Shown piece after piece: positions 48,701 to 61,880 of a DNA stretch of 64,000 bases; positions within the stretch are counted from its first letter, which is position 1, and every line of letters starts with the position of its first letter. Both the position numbers and the translations under genes were made by a program. The stretch covers positions 18,008-82,007 of the forward strand of contig JAEUWP010000057.1 of NCBI GenBank assembly GCA_018524725.1. Reading direction: 5' to 3'. The notes under the pieces are model-generated. The model was not told where the DNA came from. It ran no database searches and saw only the letters and a program-made list of their open reading frames with translations. Origin of the DNA: Podaxis mareebaensis (taxonomy: Eukaryota; Basidiomycota; Agaricomycetes; Agaricales; Agaricaceae).

Positions 48701-49857
48701 TCGCTAGCCACATGGTCATCACCATCGGCGTGCAATCCTACGAGGGCAAGGAGCACCGTTATGTCGATCATCCCGTTATAGTTTCTCGCAGAGGGTTTGC
48801 CCATCGAGTCGCACCTGCCGACACACTTGCTGCATGACTACTTGGCGGAGATCGCTGTGAAGACCATCGAAGACAAGCAGGATGCTATGATAAGCTTCAT
48901 TGTGTTCGCGGAGCGACTTAGCTGATGAGCTTGCACTATAGGATACCTTGACGTGGACATACTTCTATCGCCGCATGACTCAAAATCCCAACTACTATAA
49001 TTTGCACAACGTCAGCCATCAGCGCCTAACAGACCATCTTTCGGAACTGGTGGAGAACACGCTCAGTGACTTGGTCAACTCGAAGTGTATCGCTATCGGT
49101 GAGTGTTTCTATTGTACTGACAGAAACAGGAAGCCAAATGCATTGGACAGAGGATGAGATGGGCGTCTTGGTTTATACCCTCTCTCTCAAGGAACGCACG
49201 AAGCTCAAGGGTCTCCTCGAAGTCGTCTCCTCGTCTGCGGAGTTTGAAAGTATCCCCATCCGTCGGCACGGAGAAGTGCTACTCCGCCGCATTCACGATC
49301 GAGTTCCTGTCAAGCTCGATCACGCCGACTTCGAAGCTCCCCAATTCAAGACATTCTTGCTCCTGCAGGCACACTTTTCGCGGTTGCAGCTGCCGCCTGA
49401 TCTTGCTGCGGACCAGGTCCTTGTTCTGGAGAAGATCTTGAACTTGTTGTCAGCATGCGTGGATGTCGTGTCGTCGAATGCGTGGTTGAATGCTCTGGGC
49501 GCCATGGACCTCTCACAGATGTGTGTGCAGGCTATGTGGGAGAAGGATTCACCGTTGAAGCAGATCCCACATTTCGAACCGGAGGTGAGTTGTTGATTTC
49601 ATACCTCATGATGCAGATCAGTAACTGATATTTACATGACAACTTATCAAACGATGCAATGAGGCAGGTATTGAGACAGTATACGGTATCATGGAAATGG
49701 AGGATGATGATCGCACGAAGCTGCTCCAGATGACTTCGTCGCAGATGTACGTCTCTCCACCTTTTGTTGTGGCTCTATTGTCGTATTGACCACTTTGTTT
49801 AGGCGCGATGTTGCAATGTTCGCCAATTCATACCCCACCCTCGATGTCTCATTATGA
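45799..49857 (+). pseudogene. dead Brr2 copy B
   Basis: Intron-containing Brr2 copy. The start codon is GTG where copy A has ATG. The sequence jumps at about 46132 over about 600 bases still present in copy C, and at about 46240 over roughly 1.7 kb of copy A (about 32614-34320) that encodes the whole first ATPase cassette. Later stops include one in the segment matching VSDRWLHSE (about 47432) and a TGA after the segment matching EKADVVVC. It also lacks the last 380 bases of coding sequence. Introns are kept, so it came from DNA duplication and not from reverse transcription. Confidence 0.93.
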
Positions 49858-50226
49858 GTTGAAGAGTTCCGGGCACCATACAGTTTGTTTTTTTTTTTTT
49901 GTCGATCTCATGCTTGCGGTGTATTTGTAGACATTGTAGACAATACATAGGTTTTGCGTCCTTATAATTCATGTGTGGTCGCTCAGAGTCTCAGTTATGA
50001 GAACATGGAGACGCGTAAAGTCAAGCACGCATCCAACGTGAACGGGCTTAGCCGCTTAAGAGCTCAACGCGCACTGATATAGTGGATGAGCGAGTAGGAT
50101 AAGGGTTGCAAGTTGATCAGTGAGAGACAGTAGCGGAATTGCCATGAGCGTCTTTCTTATCTCTGGAGAACAGACACGAGGAAGGTGATTGTGTTAGTGT
50201 GGCCCAAGCACTCACTCTTCTTGCTA
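49858..50226. other. Brr2-MCU spacer, copy B
   Basis: Matches 38766-39177 and 61470-61880. Includes a T run at about 49888. No gene. Confidence 0.65.
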
Positions 50227-51633
50227 ATGCTCACTGCGCACTTGACGTTGGCAGCATTACGTCGTCGTAGCCCTTTGTTGGTCGTAAAAACCAGAATATC
50301 AATATACCATCAACCATGGACATTTCAGAGATTCATTACCGGAAATGCAAACTCGAACAAACTCGGTGGGACCAAGGTACAGCGTTCGATGTTTATAGTA
50401 GAGTAAGGGCCTGATGCAAAATGGAAGTGGAACGGCGATGCGTTCGGTAATGGGGATGAGAAAGACGAATTGGGGAGAGTAGGTGAAGGCAAAGGTATGC
50501 CGTTTCAATGGACAGTAATAGAGCTTCTTCACAAGTCTGAACAAGAAAGCTCGAACCGACATCATCGCACCTATTCAAACTCATCCTCCCACTCGGACAT
50601 CTCTCACATCCAACCAAGTGAAGGCAACACCAGGAGTCCGAAACGCCGGTATCAGCACCACCCACAGTGTTCCTCCTCCACCCATCTCAACCGCTGTCCC
50701 ATGTCGCAAGGTTGATATTGTCATCCCTAGGGTCTCCTATGCCCGACGTGTCCTTTCGCAGTGTGTCGCCGGCAGGGAAAGCGTTTGAGTGGTTTGATTT
50801 GACAGATGTAGGGGATTTCGTGAGGGACGCAGCGAAGGACGCCGAGTTCCAAATAGTGCTAGCATATCAATGCGAGCCCGGTCATGACAGCCGTAGCTCT
50901 CGTGAAAGAGTGAAGCCGATGAACGTGCAGAACAGACGGGCGAGGTGAAAGAAGAAGCGACAAGAGTGCAGATACCGACATTCGCCGAACTGGACGAGGT
51001 ATTTGAGGAGAAGGTTGGACATCGTGGTGAAACGGTTGGCGGGTATGGAGGTACTTGAGAGAGTGTATGGTGAGAAAGCGCAAAGGGGTGCAGGGAGGTT
51101 GGCCGTTAGTGGATTTGGGATGTTGGTCATTTATGGGGGGTGCCGTTGCCAGTTGACGTTTTGGGATTTTGGATGGTGGGTCCCCCGTGCCGAATTGGCG
51201 TCAGGATTTTGGTTTCAACGAATTTCTGCTAGGGATATCATGGAACCTATAATGTATTTGTCAGGGCTTACGATGGTCATACTTGGATATCTGTGGTACG
51301 CGATTTATTGATCCCATAAGGTAGAAAGACCCCAGCCAAGACAGGTTCTTGCACCAAGGGCGGGAAGTGTCATATTCCTCTGTACTCCATCGCTCGGTCT
51401 CAAGTCGTCGGGAGGCTCTATACCACACGCGAGGGTTCGATCTGGAGTTGGGGGCAGAGTTGATTGGGGAACGAAAGGCTTTGTACAAAGAAATTGGGTG
51501 TATCACGGAGGACTATGACGAGCAGAGGGTGCGCACGAAGAAAAACGACGACGACAGCGACGACGGCGATGGCATCGTCGAGCAAGTCCGGTTAAAGCAG
51601 GGGAGAGAGGATAAGAGACTGAATATTACATAA
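50227..51633 (+). pseudogene. mitochondrial calcium uniporter, copy B, broken
   Basis: Full-length MCU homologue. The presequence is readable, and the DIME pore exon (DIMEPIMYLSGL) and matrix coiled-coil regions (GREVSYSSVLHRSVSSRREAL) are present. A TAA at 50404-50406 interrupts exon 1, and a two-base gain near 50915 shifts the frame before the first coiled coil. At the codon where copy C has TAG this copy has TGG (tryptophan). Splice sites before and after the pore exon are kept. Probably not translated to a working channel. Confidence 0.8.
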
Positions 51634-52250
51634 TAACCATCGTATATCGCCTTGTTCGAAGCTTTGGCCGATCCGTGTTTGGAGTCGTATCACGATTATT
51701 GGTGTGTGTGTGAAAGCATTTTCACGAAAGGAATGAATTACCACGAATGTGAGAGTCGTCGAGGCCGACATGGCTTGCCCTTCGCTAGCTACATGGTCAT
51801 CATCACGGGCGTGCAATCCTACGAGCAGGAGGAAGACCTGCTAGTGTCTGTCAGTTCTGCGATTCAAGCCACCTGAACATGGTGACATCTTTATACCTGT
51901 AGCTGCATCAACAGGACATGGTGGTATCGGCCAAATGAGTTATATATTGACAGTCAACTCAAATACAGAAGTTCTCCTCAGCTATGTGGAAATTGTTCTA
52001 TTAGACCTTCATCTCGGTTCTAAGCGTAAACGATGGCAGTGGAACAGCCTCGCTTCTGACGCCCATCAACGTTCAACACAGGCTGAACGTGCTGTTGGAC
52101 GGAATGTTCCATGAAACGTTAGCCAATCCGGGCCCTTTGCTCAGATGCCATGAGACAACCCGAAGCACCTTGTTTGGCACAAGGCACTTTTAACGCCCTA
52201 ACCTTGCTTTCGCCCATTCCTCGACGTCTGTCTCAGCGAGAACCGTCGCC
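51634..52250. other. MCU-NLR spacer, copy B
   Basis: Contains a Brr2 fragment at 51772-51830 and then NLR 5' flank closely matching 40490-40871. Confidence 0.6.
51772..51830 (+). repeat. extra Brr2 exon fragment, copy B (truncated)
   Basis: Same segment as 40428-40490, matching Brr2 around 37008 onward, and truncated at the same place. Confidence 0.8.
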
Positions 52251-55200
52251 ATGAAAAGGAAATCACTCAGTCCTCCTTCGTCCCCACAAGGCCGTATATC
52301 ACACTCCAAACGACGCAGGGAGGAATCAATGCCTGAAGGCCCAAATAAGAACGCACTTCGGGAACTACCGATCTTACAGGCGAGTAGCAGCCAAGTCTCT
52401 ATCGAAGGTAGGCTCGAGTGTTCGCCAGTCAGTGTTGGAGTATGACTTATAGTCCGTCGCTTAGTACCCAGTGCTGAGCCCCAATCTCGACGGACGGACG
52501 AGCTTACAAGTACGCTATCTCTGCATATCTCGCGCCGTGGTTAAAAATGCTGAACTCATTCTTCCTGGAGGACATAATCAAGCAACGCTCAAGAATGCAC
52601 ACAACCCTGCGACAAATCAACCAATAATAGTCGGAACTCGAGGCGAACGCATCAATAACACATCTCAAGACCCACCTATCCTACAGACAGAGAGCGGCCA
52701 GGTCTCGATCCAAGGTGGGTTTGAGCGCTCATCAGCTGGCCTTTGAGCATTACTTACAATCTGTTGCCTAGTGCCCAATGCGGAATCCGAATCCCAATGG
52801 ACAGATAAACCCACAAGTGCGCTATCTTTGCATATTTTATACCATGGTCAAAAATGTTGAATTCACTTTCCTGAAGGACACAACCCAGAAATGTTCAAAA
52901 ACGCACACAACTTTGTGATCAACCACCTGACAATGGTCGAAGATCGACACACACGCATCAGCATGCCACAAGTAAGTGATTTCGCGCTCGAGGAAGCACT
53001 TTCAGTCTCATGTATTCCATGACAGACGCTCAAGTCCGGTAGGCCGCTCCTTGAGAATGACAACTTGGGATTCTCATATCATTACAGATCTGGTTGACAA
53101 ACTCCGTTCCGAGGGCGCTTCATATAAAACCCGGCACTCTGCCTATGGCGATCCCACAGGATGCATGCCCGGTACACGCGTCAATGTCCTCGAAGAGTTG
53201 GAAGCCCAAGCTTCTGACAAGAAGGGTGTTAAGGTGCATTGGCTTGCAGGAATGGCAGGCATCGGGAAGTCGACGATCGCGCAGTCGTTGTGCGAGCGCT
53301 TTGATCAACGGCAAATGCTTGGGGCGAGTTTCTTTTGCTCTCGAGCGTCAGACAAAACCAAGGACGCGCGCCGCATCATCTTGGGTGTTGCATACGGCCT
53401 TGCCAAGGGTTCACCGACTTTCAATGCGGAGCTCGTGAAGGTTCTGGAGAGGGACCCAGATTTGATGGAGTCGAATAACATGGAAGAACAGTTCAAAAAA
53501 CTCATTGTTGAACCATTACGGACCACCGTCGATAGCCGGGTCGGGATCTACAAGATTGTGGTCATTGATGCTCTCGACGAATGCACAAACGCTAACCACG
53601 TCAAGCGCCTCATCCGGGTCATTCTCGGTTCCCCTTCTGACCTTCCCCTCAAGTTTTTCCTCGTCAGTAGAGCCGATGACTTCATCACTACCGCCTTCAG
53701 TTCCTCGAACGGTTCCCACAATACATTCTTGCTTCACGAGGTGGAGAAAAGCGTAGTGGAGAGCGACATCCGGATGTATATGAAGGCATCGCTGGCTGAG
53801 ATCAAGAGAGACTATGATCCGAACAAGGAGGATGGGTGGCCACCCGATAGCGAATTGTCTCAAATTGTCAAGGACTCTGGAAAACTTTTCGTCTACGCAG
53901 TTACGGCAGCGCGTTATATTCGAGATGGCAAACGAGCCCATTACAAACAGCGACTCACTTCGTTGGCAAATCATGCATGGAGCCCGCAACAAACGTCGGC
54001 CATCGATGGGCTATATGGAGATATTGTTCGGCAAGCCTGCGATGGTCAGGAACGTGGAGAATTGCCCTTCATGAGGACCCTTGTATCGTTTGTCATATTC
54101 CTTCAACATCCGTTATCAATAGACGCCCTTTCCATGTTGTCAGGGATACCAGATCCCGTCGCCTATTTATCACCACTGAACTCCGTCATTCACATCCCCC
54201 CTGGAGAAAATGCTCGAGTATCCCCATTTCATGCATCCTTCCCGGAGTTCCTCGTAGACCCTTACCGCTGCTCACCAGAGCGTTTCTCCCCGTTCGCGCC
54301 TCTCGTCCCCGCTGATGGTCATGCAGAACTTGCACTCAAATGTCTCGAGCTCATGAACCGGTCGCTCAAGTACAACATCTGTGATGTTCCCGAAAAGTTA
54401 ACCATCTCGCATATGGACAGAACCAGCCCACCCGAGGATACCAGCAAAATCTCCGAGGCACTCAAATACGCGTGCATTTATTGGGCCACCCATTTAAATG
54501 AGGTCCGGGATTTAAGCGAGCCAGCCATTAGTGATGCTTTGGGCAAATTCCTGAAAACTCACCTCTTGCATTGGATGGAGTGTTTGAGTATTGTTGGTGA
54601 ACTGAGGACAGGGGTTAAATCGCTTCTCAGTGCAAGCGCCACCCTCTCGGTAAGTCTCAATGATGAGAAAGCAAGGACCATGTGCTGATGTCATGGCAGT
54701 GCGCCCAAACTACAAATGGTGAGGATTTGCGACCGCTTGTTGATGATGCCTGTCGGTTTCTGCGGATGAATTTGGAGGGTATCCAGCAGAATTGTTTTGA
54801 GGTTTACCAGTCGGCGTTCACGTGGATTCCCAGGAAGTGTTTAATGCGTCAAGTTTATGGCACACAGGTGAAGGGCCCACGAAGTGTCGTAATGGGTCTA
54901 CCTGACTCCTGGGGACGGATGGAACACTGCATGGGTGGAGGTTCGAGGACCTTTTCTGTTACTTTCTCACCCGACGGCATGCGAGTTGCCTCGGGATCGG
55001 AGGATGGGACGGTGAGGATCTGGAATGTGGGGACTGGCGAGGAGGAAGCCCTGTTGGAGGGCCACACGGGTCCGGTGTGGTCTGTAGCTTTCTCGCCCGA
55101 CGGCATGCGAGTTGCCTCGGGATCAAAGGATCGGATGGTGAGGATCTGGAATGTGGGGACTGGCGAGGAGGAGGCTCGGTTGGAGGGCCACACGGACGAG

Positions 55201-56376
55201 GTGTGGTCTGTCGCTTTCTCGCCCGACGGCATGCGGGTTGCCTCAGGATCGGAGGATCAGATGGTGAGGATCTGGAATGTGGGGACTGGCAAGGAGGAAG
55301 CCCGGTTGGAAGGCCACACGGGCTCGGTGTGGTCTGTCGCTTTCTCGCCCGACGGCATGCGAGTTGCCTCGGGATCTTGGGATCGGACGGTGAGGATCTG
55401 GAATGTGGGGACTGGCGAGGAGGAAGCCCAGTTGGAGGGCCACACGCATTTGGTGTGGTCTGTCGCTTTCTCGCCCGATGGTATGCGAGCTGCCTCGGGA
55501 TCGGAGGATCAGACAGTGAGGATCTGGAATGTGGGGACTGGCGAGGAGGAAGCGCGGTTGGAGGGCCACACGGACGAGGTGAGGTCTGTCGCTTTCTCGC
55601 CCGACGGCATGCGAGTTGCCTCAGGATCGGAGGATCGGACGGTGAGGATCTGGAATGTGGGGACTGGCGAGGAGGAAGCCCAGTTGGAAGGCCACACGCA
55701 TTTGGTGTTCTCTGTTGCTTTCTCGCCCGACGGCACGCGAGTTGCCTCGGGATCGGCGGATCAGACAGTGAGGATCTGGAATGTGGGGACTGGCGAGGAG
55801 GGAGCCCGGTTGGAGGGCCACACGGGTTTGGTGTTGTCTGTCGCCTTCTCACCCGACGGCATGCGAGTTGCCTCGGGATCTTGGGATCGGACGGTGAGGA
55901 TCTGGAATGTGGGGACTGGCGAGGAGGAAGCGCTGTTGGAGGGCCACACGGATTCAGTGTGGTCTGTTGCTTTCTCGCCCGATGGCATGCGAGTTGCCTC
56001 GGGATCTTTGGATCGGACGGTGAGGATCTGGAATGTGGGGACTGGCGAGGAGGAAGCCCGGTTGGAAGGCCACACGTATCCAGTGTTGTCTGTCGCTTTC
56101 TCGCCCGATGGTATGCGAATTGCCTCAAAATCGCAGGGTGGGACGGTGAGGATCTGGAATGTGGGAACTGGTGAAGAAGCCAAGTCGGCCGGTGATTCAC
56201 ACAACATTAAATTCAAGCTATGTCCCTTTCCGCTTGACTTATCTGCCGATCGTAATTGGGTGGTGGGTGCACATTGCCATTGCTGGATCCCCCTTCATTA
56301 CCGGGCCAGGACGTTCAGTGCATTTTTTGTTGGAGCACTACATCTGAGCATTGTGGTTTTTGTCACTCCGTACTAG
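52251..56376 (+). CDS. NACHT-WD40 NLR receptor B (10 WD40 repeats)
   Basis: Paralogue of the NLR at 40872. Exons 52251-52407, 52465-52509, 52583-52714, 52772-52816, 52889-52971, 53026-53038, 53088-54649 and 54700-56376 have the same lengths as in copy A except the last. Total 1,237 residues, shorter by 84, exactly two 42-residue repeats. Walker A is at 53249-53275 and Walker B at 53558-53584, both intact. In the NACHT exon the two proteins differ by only scattered substitutions (for example KS/KT, ADLMES/PDLMES, ERSVVEND/EKSVVESD). The duplicated NAHN exon block is kept. The repeat order and the residues at variable WD40 positions differ from copy A, so the two should differ in ligand specificity. 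No lesion seen. Confidence 0.92.
54955..56165 (+). repeat. 10 near-identical 126-base WD40 repeats
   Basis: Same unit as at 43578-45060. The residue pair after ASGS is E-D-G, K-D-R, E-D-Q, W-D-R, A-D-Q or L-D-R in different units. The residues after LEGHT are GP, DE, GS, HL, GL, DS or YP. Confidence 0.95.
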
Positions 56377-56901
56377 ATTATAGTCATTTTTTTAGCCCAG
56401 GTAGGTAATCCCTATGAATGCAGCTCGTATCTCCCTGGAGAGTCACACATGAGTGAGCTCAGGGCTTGTGTGTCATGGATGGCTCACCTCAGTGTTGCCG
56501 CTGTGAAGGCAGACAGTTGAGGTGAGTTGGCGCGACAGTCCTATTTCTATCCTACTTGTAGACTGGCTAATTGGGAAAATTTTACAAGGCAATAATCACG
56601 ATGGACCCACAATCATGCAGGCCATCCGTCTACCTGGATTGAATATCTCCGACACTACGCTGTCCACCAGTCTGACTAGGCGGGTAACACCGTGCCCGAT
56701 CCTATCAAGGAAGACATGTTTTTTTCTGGTGCAGTTTCGATCATCCTTGCATGCTAAAACCAGAGTGGGATGTGTCGGAATTGATTCGAGGAGTCATCGC
56801 TTGGACTTGTACTTACCAAGGATGGCATTAATGGGTTGGATTACATAAGCAGCCATTACATACCCAAAAAGTGTAGTTGTCCAATTCTCCCATAGACCGT
56901 C
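56377..56901. other. NLR B - dead Brr2 C junction region
   Basis: Matches 45252-45798: NLR 3' flank, EZH fragment (56438-56480), unidentified sequence, copied Brr2 promoter. Confidence 0.65.
56438..56480. repeat. EZH coding fragment, copy in unit 2
   Basis: Counterpart of 45314-45356 and 31123-31165. Confidence 0.7.
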
Positions 56902-59900
56902 GTGTCTGGCCTATCCGGAGAACCAGATCTTTCTGGATACAACTACGGCGCTATCTCCTCTCTTGTCCTTACTGCCGATGGGTCTGCTCTTCCATGCAGA
57001 GACGAGGAGCCAGGTGGCGCGCCAACTTCGCTCGTAGGCTGCATCTATTTACAGGAAATGGGCTCTCGTGTCGTCCGCCAGGCCCCGAAGGACCTCGACA
57101 AGAAGAAGAAAAAGCCTGCAGAGGCACATGAACAAGCGGGTAAGCAGGTGAATCGATGTGCAGAGGGTGCTGGCTTCGGCTATGCAGACATCATCGAGTC
57201 AACTCAGGAGTTGGAGGGCCTCACATATCGACCTCGGACAGCGGGGACAGCGAGGTCTACGAACTCATGCTCGCTGGCATTCGCACCGCATTCGGGGACC
57301 AGGCCCAGGAGATGGTGCGCAGTGCTGCCGACGCAGTGCTCGAGACACTCAAGAACGATGCCCTGAAGGATTTCGACAAAAAGCGTGAAGTCGAGGAGGT
57401 CCTTGGTCCCATATTCAGCGAACAATTTTGCAGCTCCTCAATATCTCAAAAAAGATCACTGTCTACTACGCTCAAGATGAAGTGATGGCCGACCCCGACA
57501 CGAACTCATAGACACTGAGATCGACGAGGTGGGTATTGCCGTCGTGTTTGATTAGGAAGAGCAGGAAGAGGAGGACGAGGAGGGCTATGAGATTCGTGAT
57601 GACTCGGAGGAAAAGCGGGAGGAATAGAAGGAGGGAGCTGGCGATAGGAGAGGAAGGACGCGACAAGGGACGCAAGGCGCAGAGAGACATTGTGACCCTA
57701 CATTCCATCGACGGATTCTGGGCCCAACGCCGGATATCCGAGATCTATCCAGACCCGTCACCGCCGCCAACAAGGCATTTTACGTTTTGTCCATCCTCAG
57801 TTCTGAGTCGGGCCTGCGTGACTGCGAAAACCAGTTGATGAAGCTCTTCGACTATCAACGCCATTACATTATCCACGTTTTCATCAAGAACCGCGATGCC
57901 ATTGTCCGGTGCACGAAGCTCATGCATAGCGATGCCGACGAGCGCGGACCGTGCTTGGAAAGATTAGGAACAAGGATGAGGCGGTGCGGTGGTTAGAGTA
58001 TACACACTTGTGAGTGTTCGCATTAGGTTGTGGCTGGCGGAATTCCAAACTGATTTTATTGATAGGTATGTTCGTATGCTCAAGGACCCTGGCTTTTACG
58101 GTGTCGGTATCGACTATCAGGACGACGCAGGCCTTATACAGAAACGCGCTGACATTGTCCACTCCGCCGCTGTGCTTCTGGAGAAGTGCCAGCTCGTCCA
58201 GTACGAACCCGCACCCGGACGTTTCCGGAGCACTGAACTCGGCAAGATTGTGTCACATTACTATGTGTCGTATACCTCGATGATGATAGGGTACTTGAAG
58301 CCTATGATGTCAACGTTGGAATTGTTCGGAGTGTTCGCGTTGTCGAACGAATTCAAGCTGACGGCTGTTTGGCAAGGGGTGATTTCTCTTACCTGATCTT
58401 GTCGGGTTGATGTTGACGACGATTGCAGGAGAAATTGGAATCGACGAAGCTGTTGGAGCGTGTTCCGATACCAGTCAAGGAGAGCGTCGAGGAGGCTGCC
58501 GCGAAGATCAATGTGTTATTACTGGCGTATATCTCGCAGTTGAAGCTCGAAGGGTTCGTTCTTGTCGCGGATATGGTCTTAGTACAGCAATCCGCTGGAC
58601 GGTGAGCATCTTTGCGTTTCTCCAGGTGACTGATTTCTAATGTGACCCAATGCGTTTAGTATCCTTCGTGTGATGTTTGAGATTTGTCTCAAACGAGGGT
58701 GGGCCATTCCTGCGAAGGCCGCACTGGACCTGTGCAAGATGGTCGAGAAGCGGATGTGGGGATCCAGGGAAGCTTGTGCATAGACTGGTGCACAGTTTCC
58801 CTAAATTTCAGTGAGTGCTTTCGAACATTTTCTTCTCAATCCGCGTTAATCAATTTGTATAGACTTCAGGCCCAGGTCCAACCGATCACTCGGTCTCTCC
58901 TTCACATAGATCTCTCCATCATCCCCGATTTCCGGTGGGATGAAAAGATCCATGGTTCCGCGGAGACCTTCTTCATCCTCGTTGGGGACGTCGATGGCGA
59001 AGTGATCTTGTTCCACGACAACTTCGGGCTTCGTCAACGATACGCCGAGGACGAGCATAACGTCACCCTCACTGTCCCCATGTTTGAACCCGTTCCTCCC
59101 AACTATTATATCTCTGTCGTTTCTGACAGATGATTGCACTCCGAGGCCAGGCTGCCAATCAGCTTCAAACATCTCATTCTTCCTGCCAAGTTCCCACCTC
59201 CCACTTCTCTTCTCGACCTCCAAGCTCTTCCGTTATCAGCGCTCCACAACAAGGAATTCAAGGCAATTTATGTCATCATCGTCAATGATTCAACAAGATT
59301 CAGACGCCAGTTTCCACGCGCTTTATACGTTTGATGAAAATGTCTTCATTGGTGCTCCGACGGGAAGTGGCAAGATGATTTGCGCAGAGTTCGCGCTGTT
59401 GAGGTTATGGAGTAAGGGGAGCAGCCGAGAGCCGTATGTATCGAGACATTCTGGGAGATGGTGGACCAGAGGGTGGAAGGGTGGAGGAGGAAATTCGGGA
59501 ACCTGCAAGGTGGGAAGGAGATCGTGGGGCTTACCGGGGAGACCAGTGCGGATTTGAGGTTGTTAGAGAAGGCGGGTGTGGTTGTGTGACGCCTACCCAG
59601 GTGAGTTCTACCACTTTTGGTTAGATGGATAGGATGGTGACGCGCTGATTCAGTGGGATGTTTTTGTCGAGGCAATGGCGCCAGCAGGAGAACGTGCAGA
59701 ATATCGGGTTGTTGATTGCGGAGGAGATCCAGCGGGTTAGAGGAGAGGTTGGGCCGACTTATGAAGTTATTATCTCGAGGACGCAGTATGTCTCGTTCCA
59801 GACTAAGGTGCCGGCGCGTATTGTTGGATGTGGTGTGTCCCTTGCAAACGCAGAAGACCTGGGAGAGTGGATCGGCGCGAAGTCGCACATGATCTTCAAT

Positions 59901-61469
59901 TTCTTGCCCAAGTATGTTCCCTTACTTCCCTGGTTACCGGTGCGGCTGCTGACAATGAGACGCTAGCGCGCAACCACTGAACATGGAGGTCCACATTCAA
60001 TCATCCACGATCCCTCACTTCCCTCTCTCATGGTTGCTATGTCCGAACCCGCATACCTCGCCACACTCAAACGTTCATTCACGAAGCCGGTCATCATTTT
60101 CGTTCCATCGTGTCGACAGTGCCGTCTCACAGTCGATGATCTCCTCACCCATTGCGCAGCCGATGACGACCAGGATCGTTTCCTCAATCTTGAGCTGGAT
60201 GAACTGCAGAAGCCCTTGGATCGTATCAGCGACAATGGGCTCATGGAGACGTTGAAGCACGGTATCGGGTACTACCATGAGGCGTTGGATGAACAAGACA
60301 AGAGGATTGTACAACGTTTGTTCGAGTCCGGTGCGATTCAGGTTCTCGTTGCCTCCAAGGTGCGTTACATTGTCTCTGTGTGTTACCGATGAATTGTAGT
60401 GCTGACACCCCTTGTAGGATACTGCCTGGAGTTTGCCGGTCGCTAGCTATATGGTGATCATCATGGGCGTGCAATGCTACGAGGGCAAGGAGCACCGTTA
60501 TGTTGACTATCCCGTTGTGGACGTGCTGCAGATGATGGGTCGCGCGTGCCGACCAAGGGAAGACTCGAACAGTCGGTGTGTCCTAATATGCCAACAGACG
60601 CGAAAGGACTTCTACAAGAAGTTCCTCGCTGAAGGCCTGCCCATTGAGTCACACTTGCCGACGCATTTGTTGCATGATTACTTCTTGGCTGAGATCTCTG
60701 TTAGGGCCATCGAAAACAAGCAGAATGCTGTGGTAGCTTCATTCCTTGTGTTCGCGGAGCAATTTAGCCGATGAGCTTGCACTGTAGGATATCCTGACGT
60801 GGACGTACTTTTACCGCCGCATGACTCAAAATCGCAACTACTATAATTTGCACAACGTCAGCCATCAGCACTTGTCAGACCATTTGTCTGAATTGGTTGA
60901 GAATACCCTCAATGACTTGACAGTGTACGATATCATGGAAATGGAGGATGATGATCGCACGAAGCTGCTCCAGATGACCTCGTCAGATGTAAGTTGTATC
61001 TTGCATTGTGGGCCTATTGTGATTTTGACCGCTTTGTTTAGGCGCGATGTTGCAATGTTCGTCAATTCGTATCCCACCCTCGATGTCTCGTAAGAGCTTG
61101 TCAAAGGCGATTGTACTGCCGGTGCCCCTATCACCCTCAAGGTTACCCTCTCACGTGACGTTGACGAGGACGAAGAAGAGTGACCAAACCGTCAATTGCA
61201 CCATTCTATCCATTGAAGAAACTCGCCAACTGGTGGGTGGTCCTTGGAGTCAACTACTATACGTCATCAAAAAGGTTACTGTGATCAAGAGCCTCGTCGA
61301 GCTCGAGTTTACGTTGCTTAAGGGTATACACCATCCTCGACTCTATGTTGTGTGTGACTCGTATGTTGTCGGTGTTGACCACGATATCGAGCTTGACCCG
61401 ATTGAGGTGGCAGAAGGAGAGGAGAGTGGTAGTGATGAGAACATGGAGGGTGATGATGAGGAGCGATGA
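56902..61469 (+). pseudogene. dead Brr2 copy C
   Basis: Shares with copy B the GTG at the start codon, the roughly 1.7 kb loss of cassette 1 (junction at about 57945), the stop where copy A reads VSDRW (59131-59133), and the TGA after the segment matching EKADVVVC (about 59586). Its own lesions include a one-base loss near 57250 and loss of about 700 bases at about 60917 covering the Sec63 region (37498-38205 in copy A). It keeps the C-terminal coding end that copy B lost. It also keeps the segment between 57234 and 57834 that copy B lost. Confidence 0.93.
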
Positions 61470-61880
61470 GTGGAAGAGTTCCGGGCATCATAGTTTGTTT
61501 TTTTTCGGCGATTTCATGCTTGCGGTGTATTTGTAGTCATTGTAGATAATACATAGGTTTTGCGCAGTATTTTTGATGATACCTTATAATTCATGTGTGG
61601 TCGCTCAGAGTCTCAGTTGCGAGAACACGAAAACGCACAAAGTCAAGCACGCATCTAACGTGAACGGGCTTAGCCGCTTAAGAGCCCAATGCGCACTAAT
61701 ATAGTGGATAAGCGAGTAGGATAAGGGTTGCAAGTTCATCAGTGAGGGACAATAGTGAAATTAATTCATCTTTTCTTATCCATGAGCGTCTTTCTTAACT
61801 TATCTCCGAAGAACAGACACGAGTAAAGTGATTGTGTTGGTGTGATGACATCATAGCCCAAGCACTCACTCTTCCTGTCA
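61470..61880. other. Brr2-MCU spacer, copy C
   Basis: Third copy of the spacer. No gene. It leads directly into the MCU start. Confidence 0.6.

Larger units (their letters stand above)
40491..51830. repeat. tandem segmental duplication, unit 1 (NLR - dead Brr2 - MCU)
   Basis: Contains NLR A, an EZH fragment, dead Brr2 copy B, MCU copy B and a short Brr2 fragment, in that order. The following unit (51831 to about 63580) repeats the same order. Offsets between matching landmarks are 11.1-11.7 kb: NLR starts differ by 11,379, Brr2 starts by 11,103 and MCU starts by 11,654. The boundaries were placed at the end of the short Brr2 fragments and are approximate. Confidence 0.8.

Noticed and set aside
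45799..49857. Brr2 copy B as a retrocopy
   Set aside because: It keeps introns at the original positions and the upstream promoter, so it came from DNA duplication.
54959..56200. Minus-strand 413-codon frame and plus-strand 365-codon alternative frame in NLR B
   Set aside because: Same cause as in NLR A: period of 126 bases with biased codons. These are shadows of the WD40 frame.
45799..61469. Brr2 copies B and C considered as functional paralogues
   Set aside because: Start codon lost, catalytic cassette deleted, multiple stops and frameshifts, and parts of Sec63 or the C-terminus missing.
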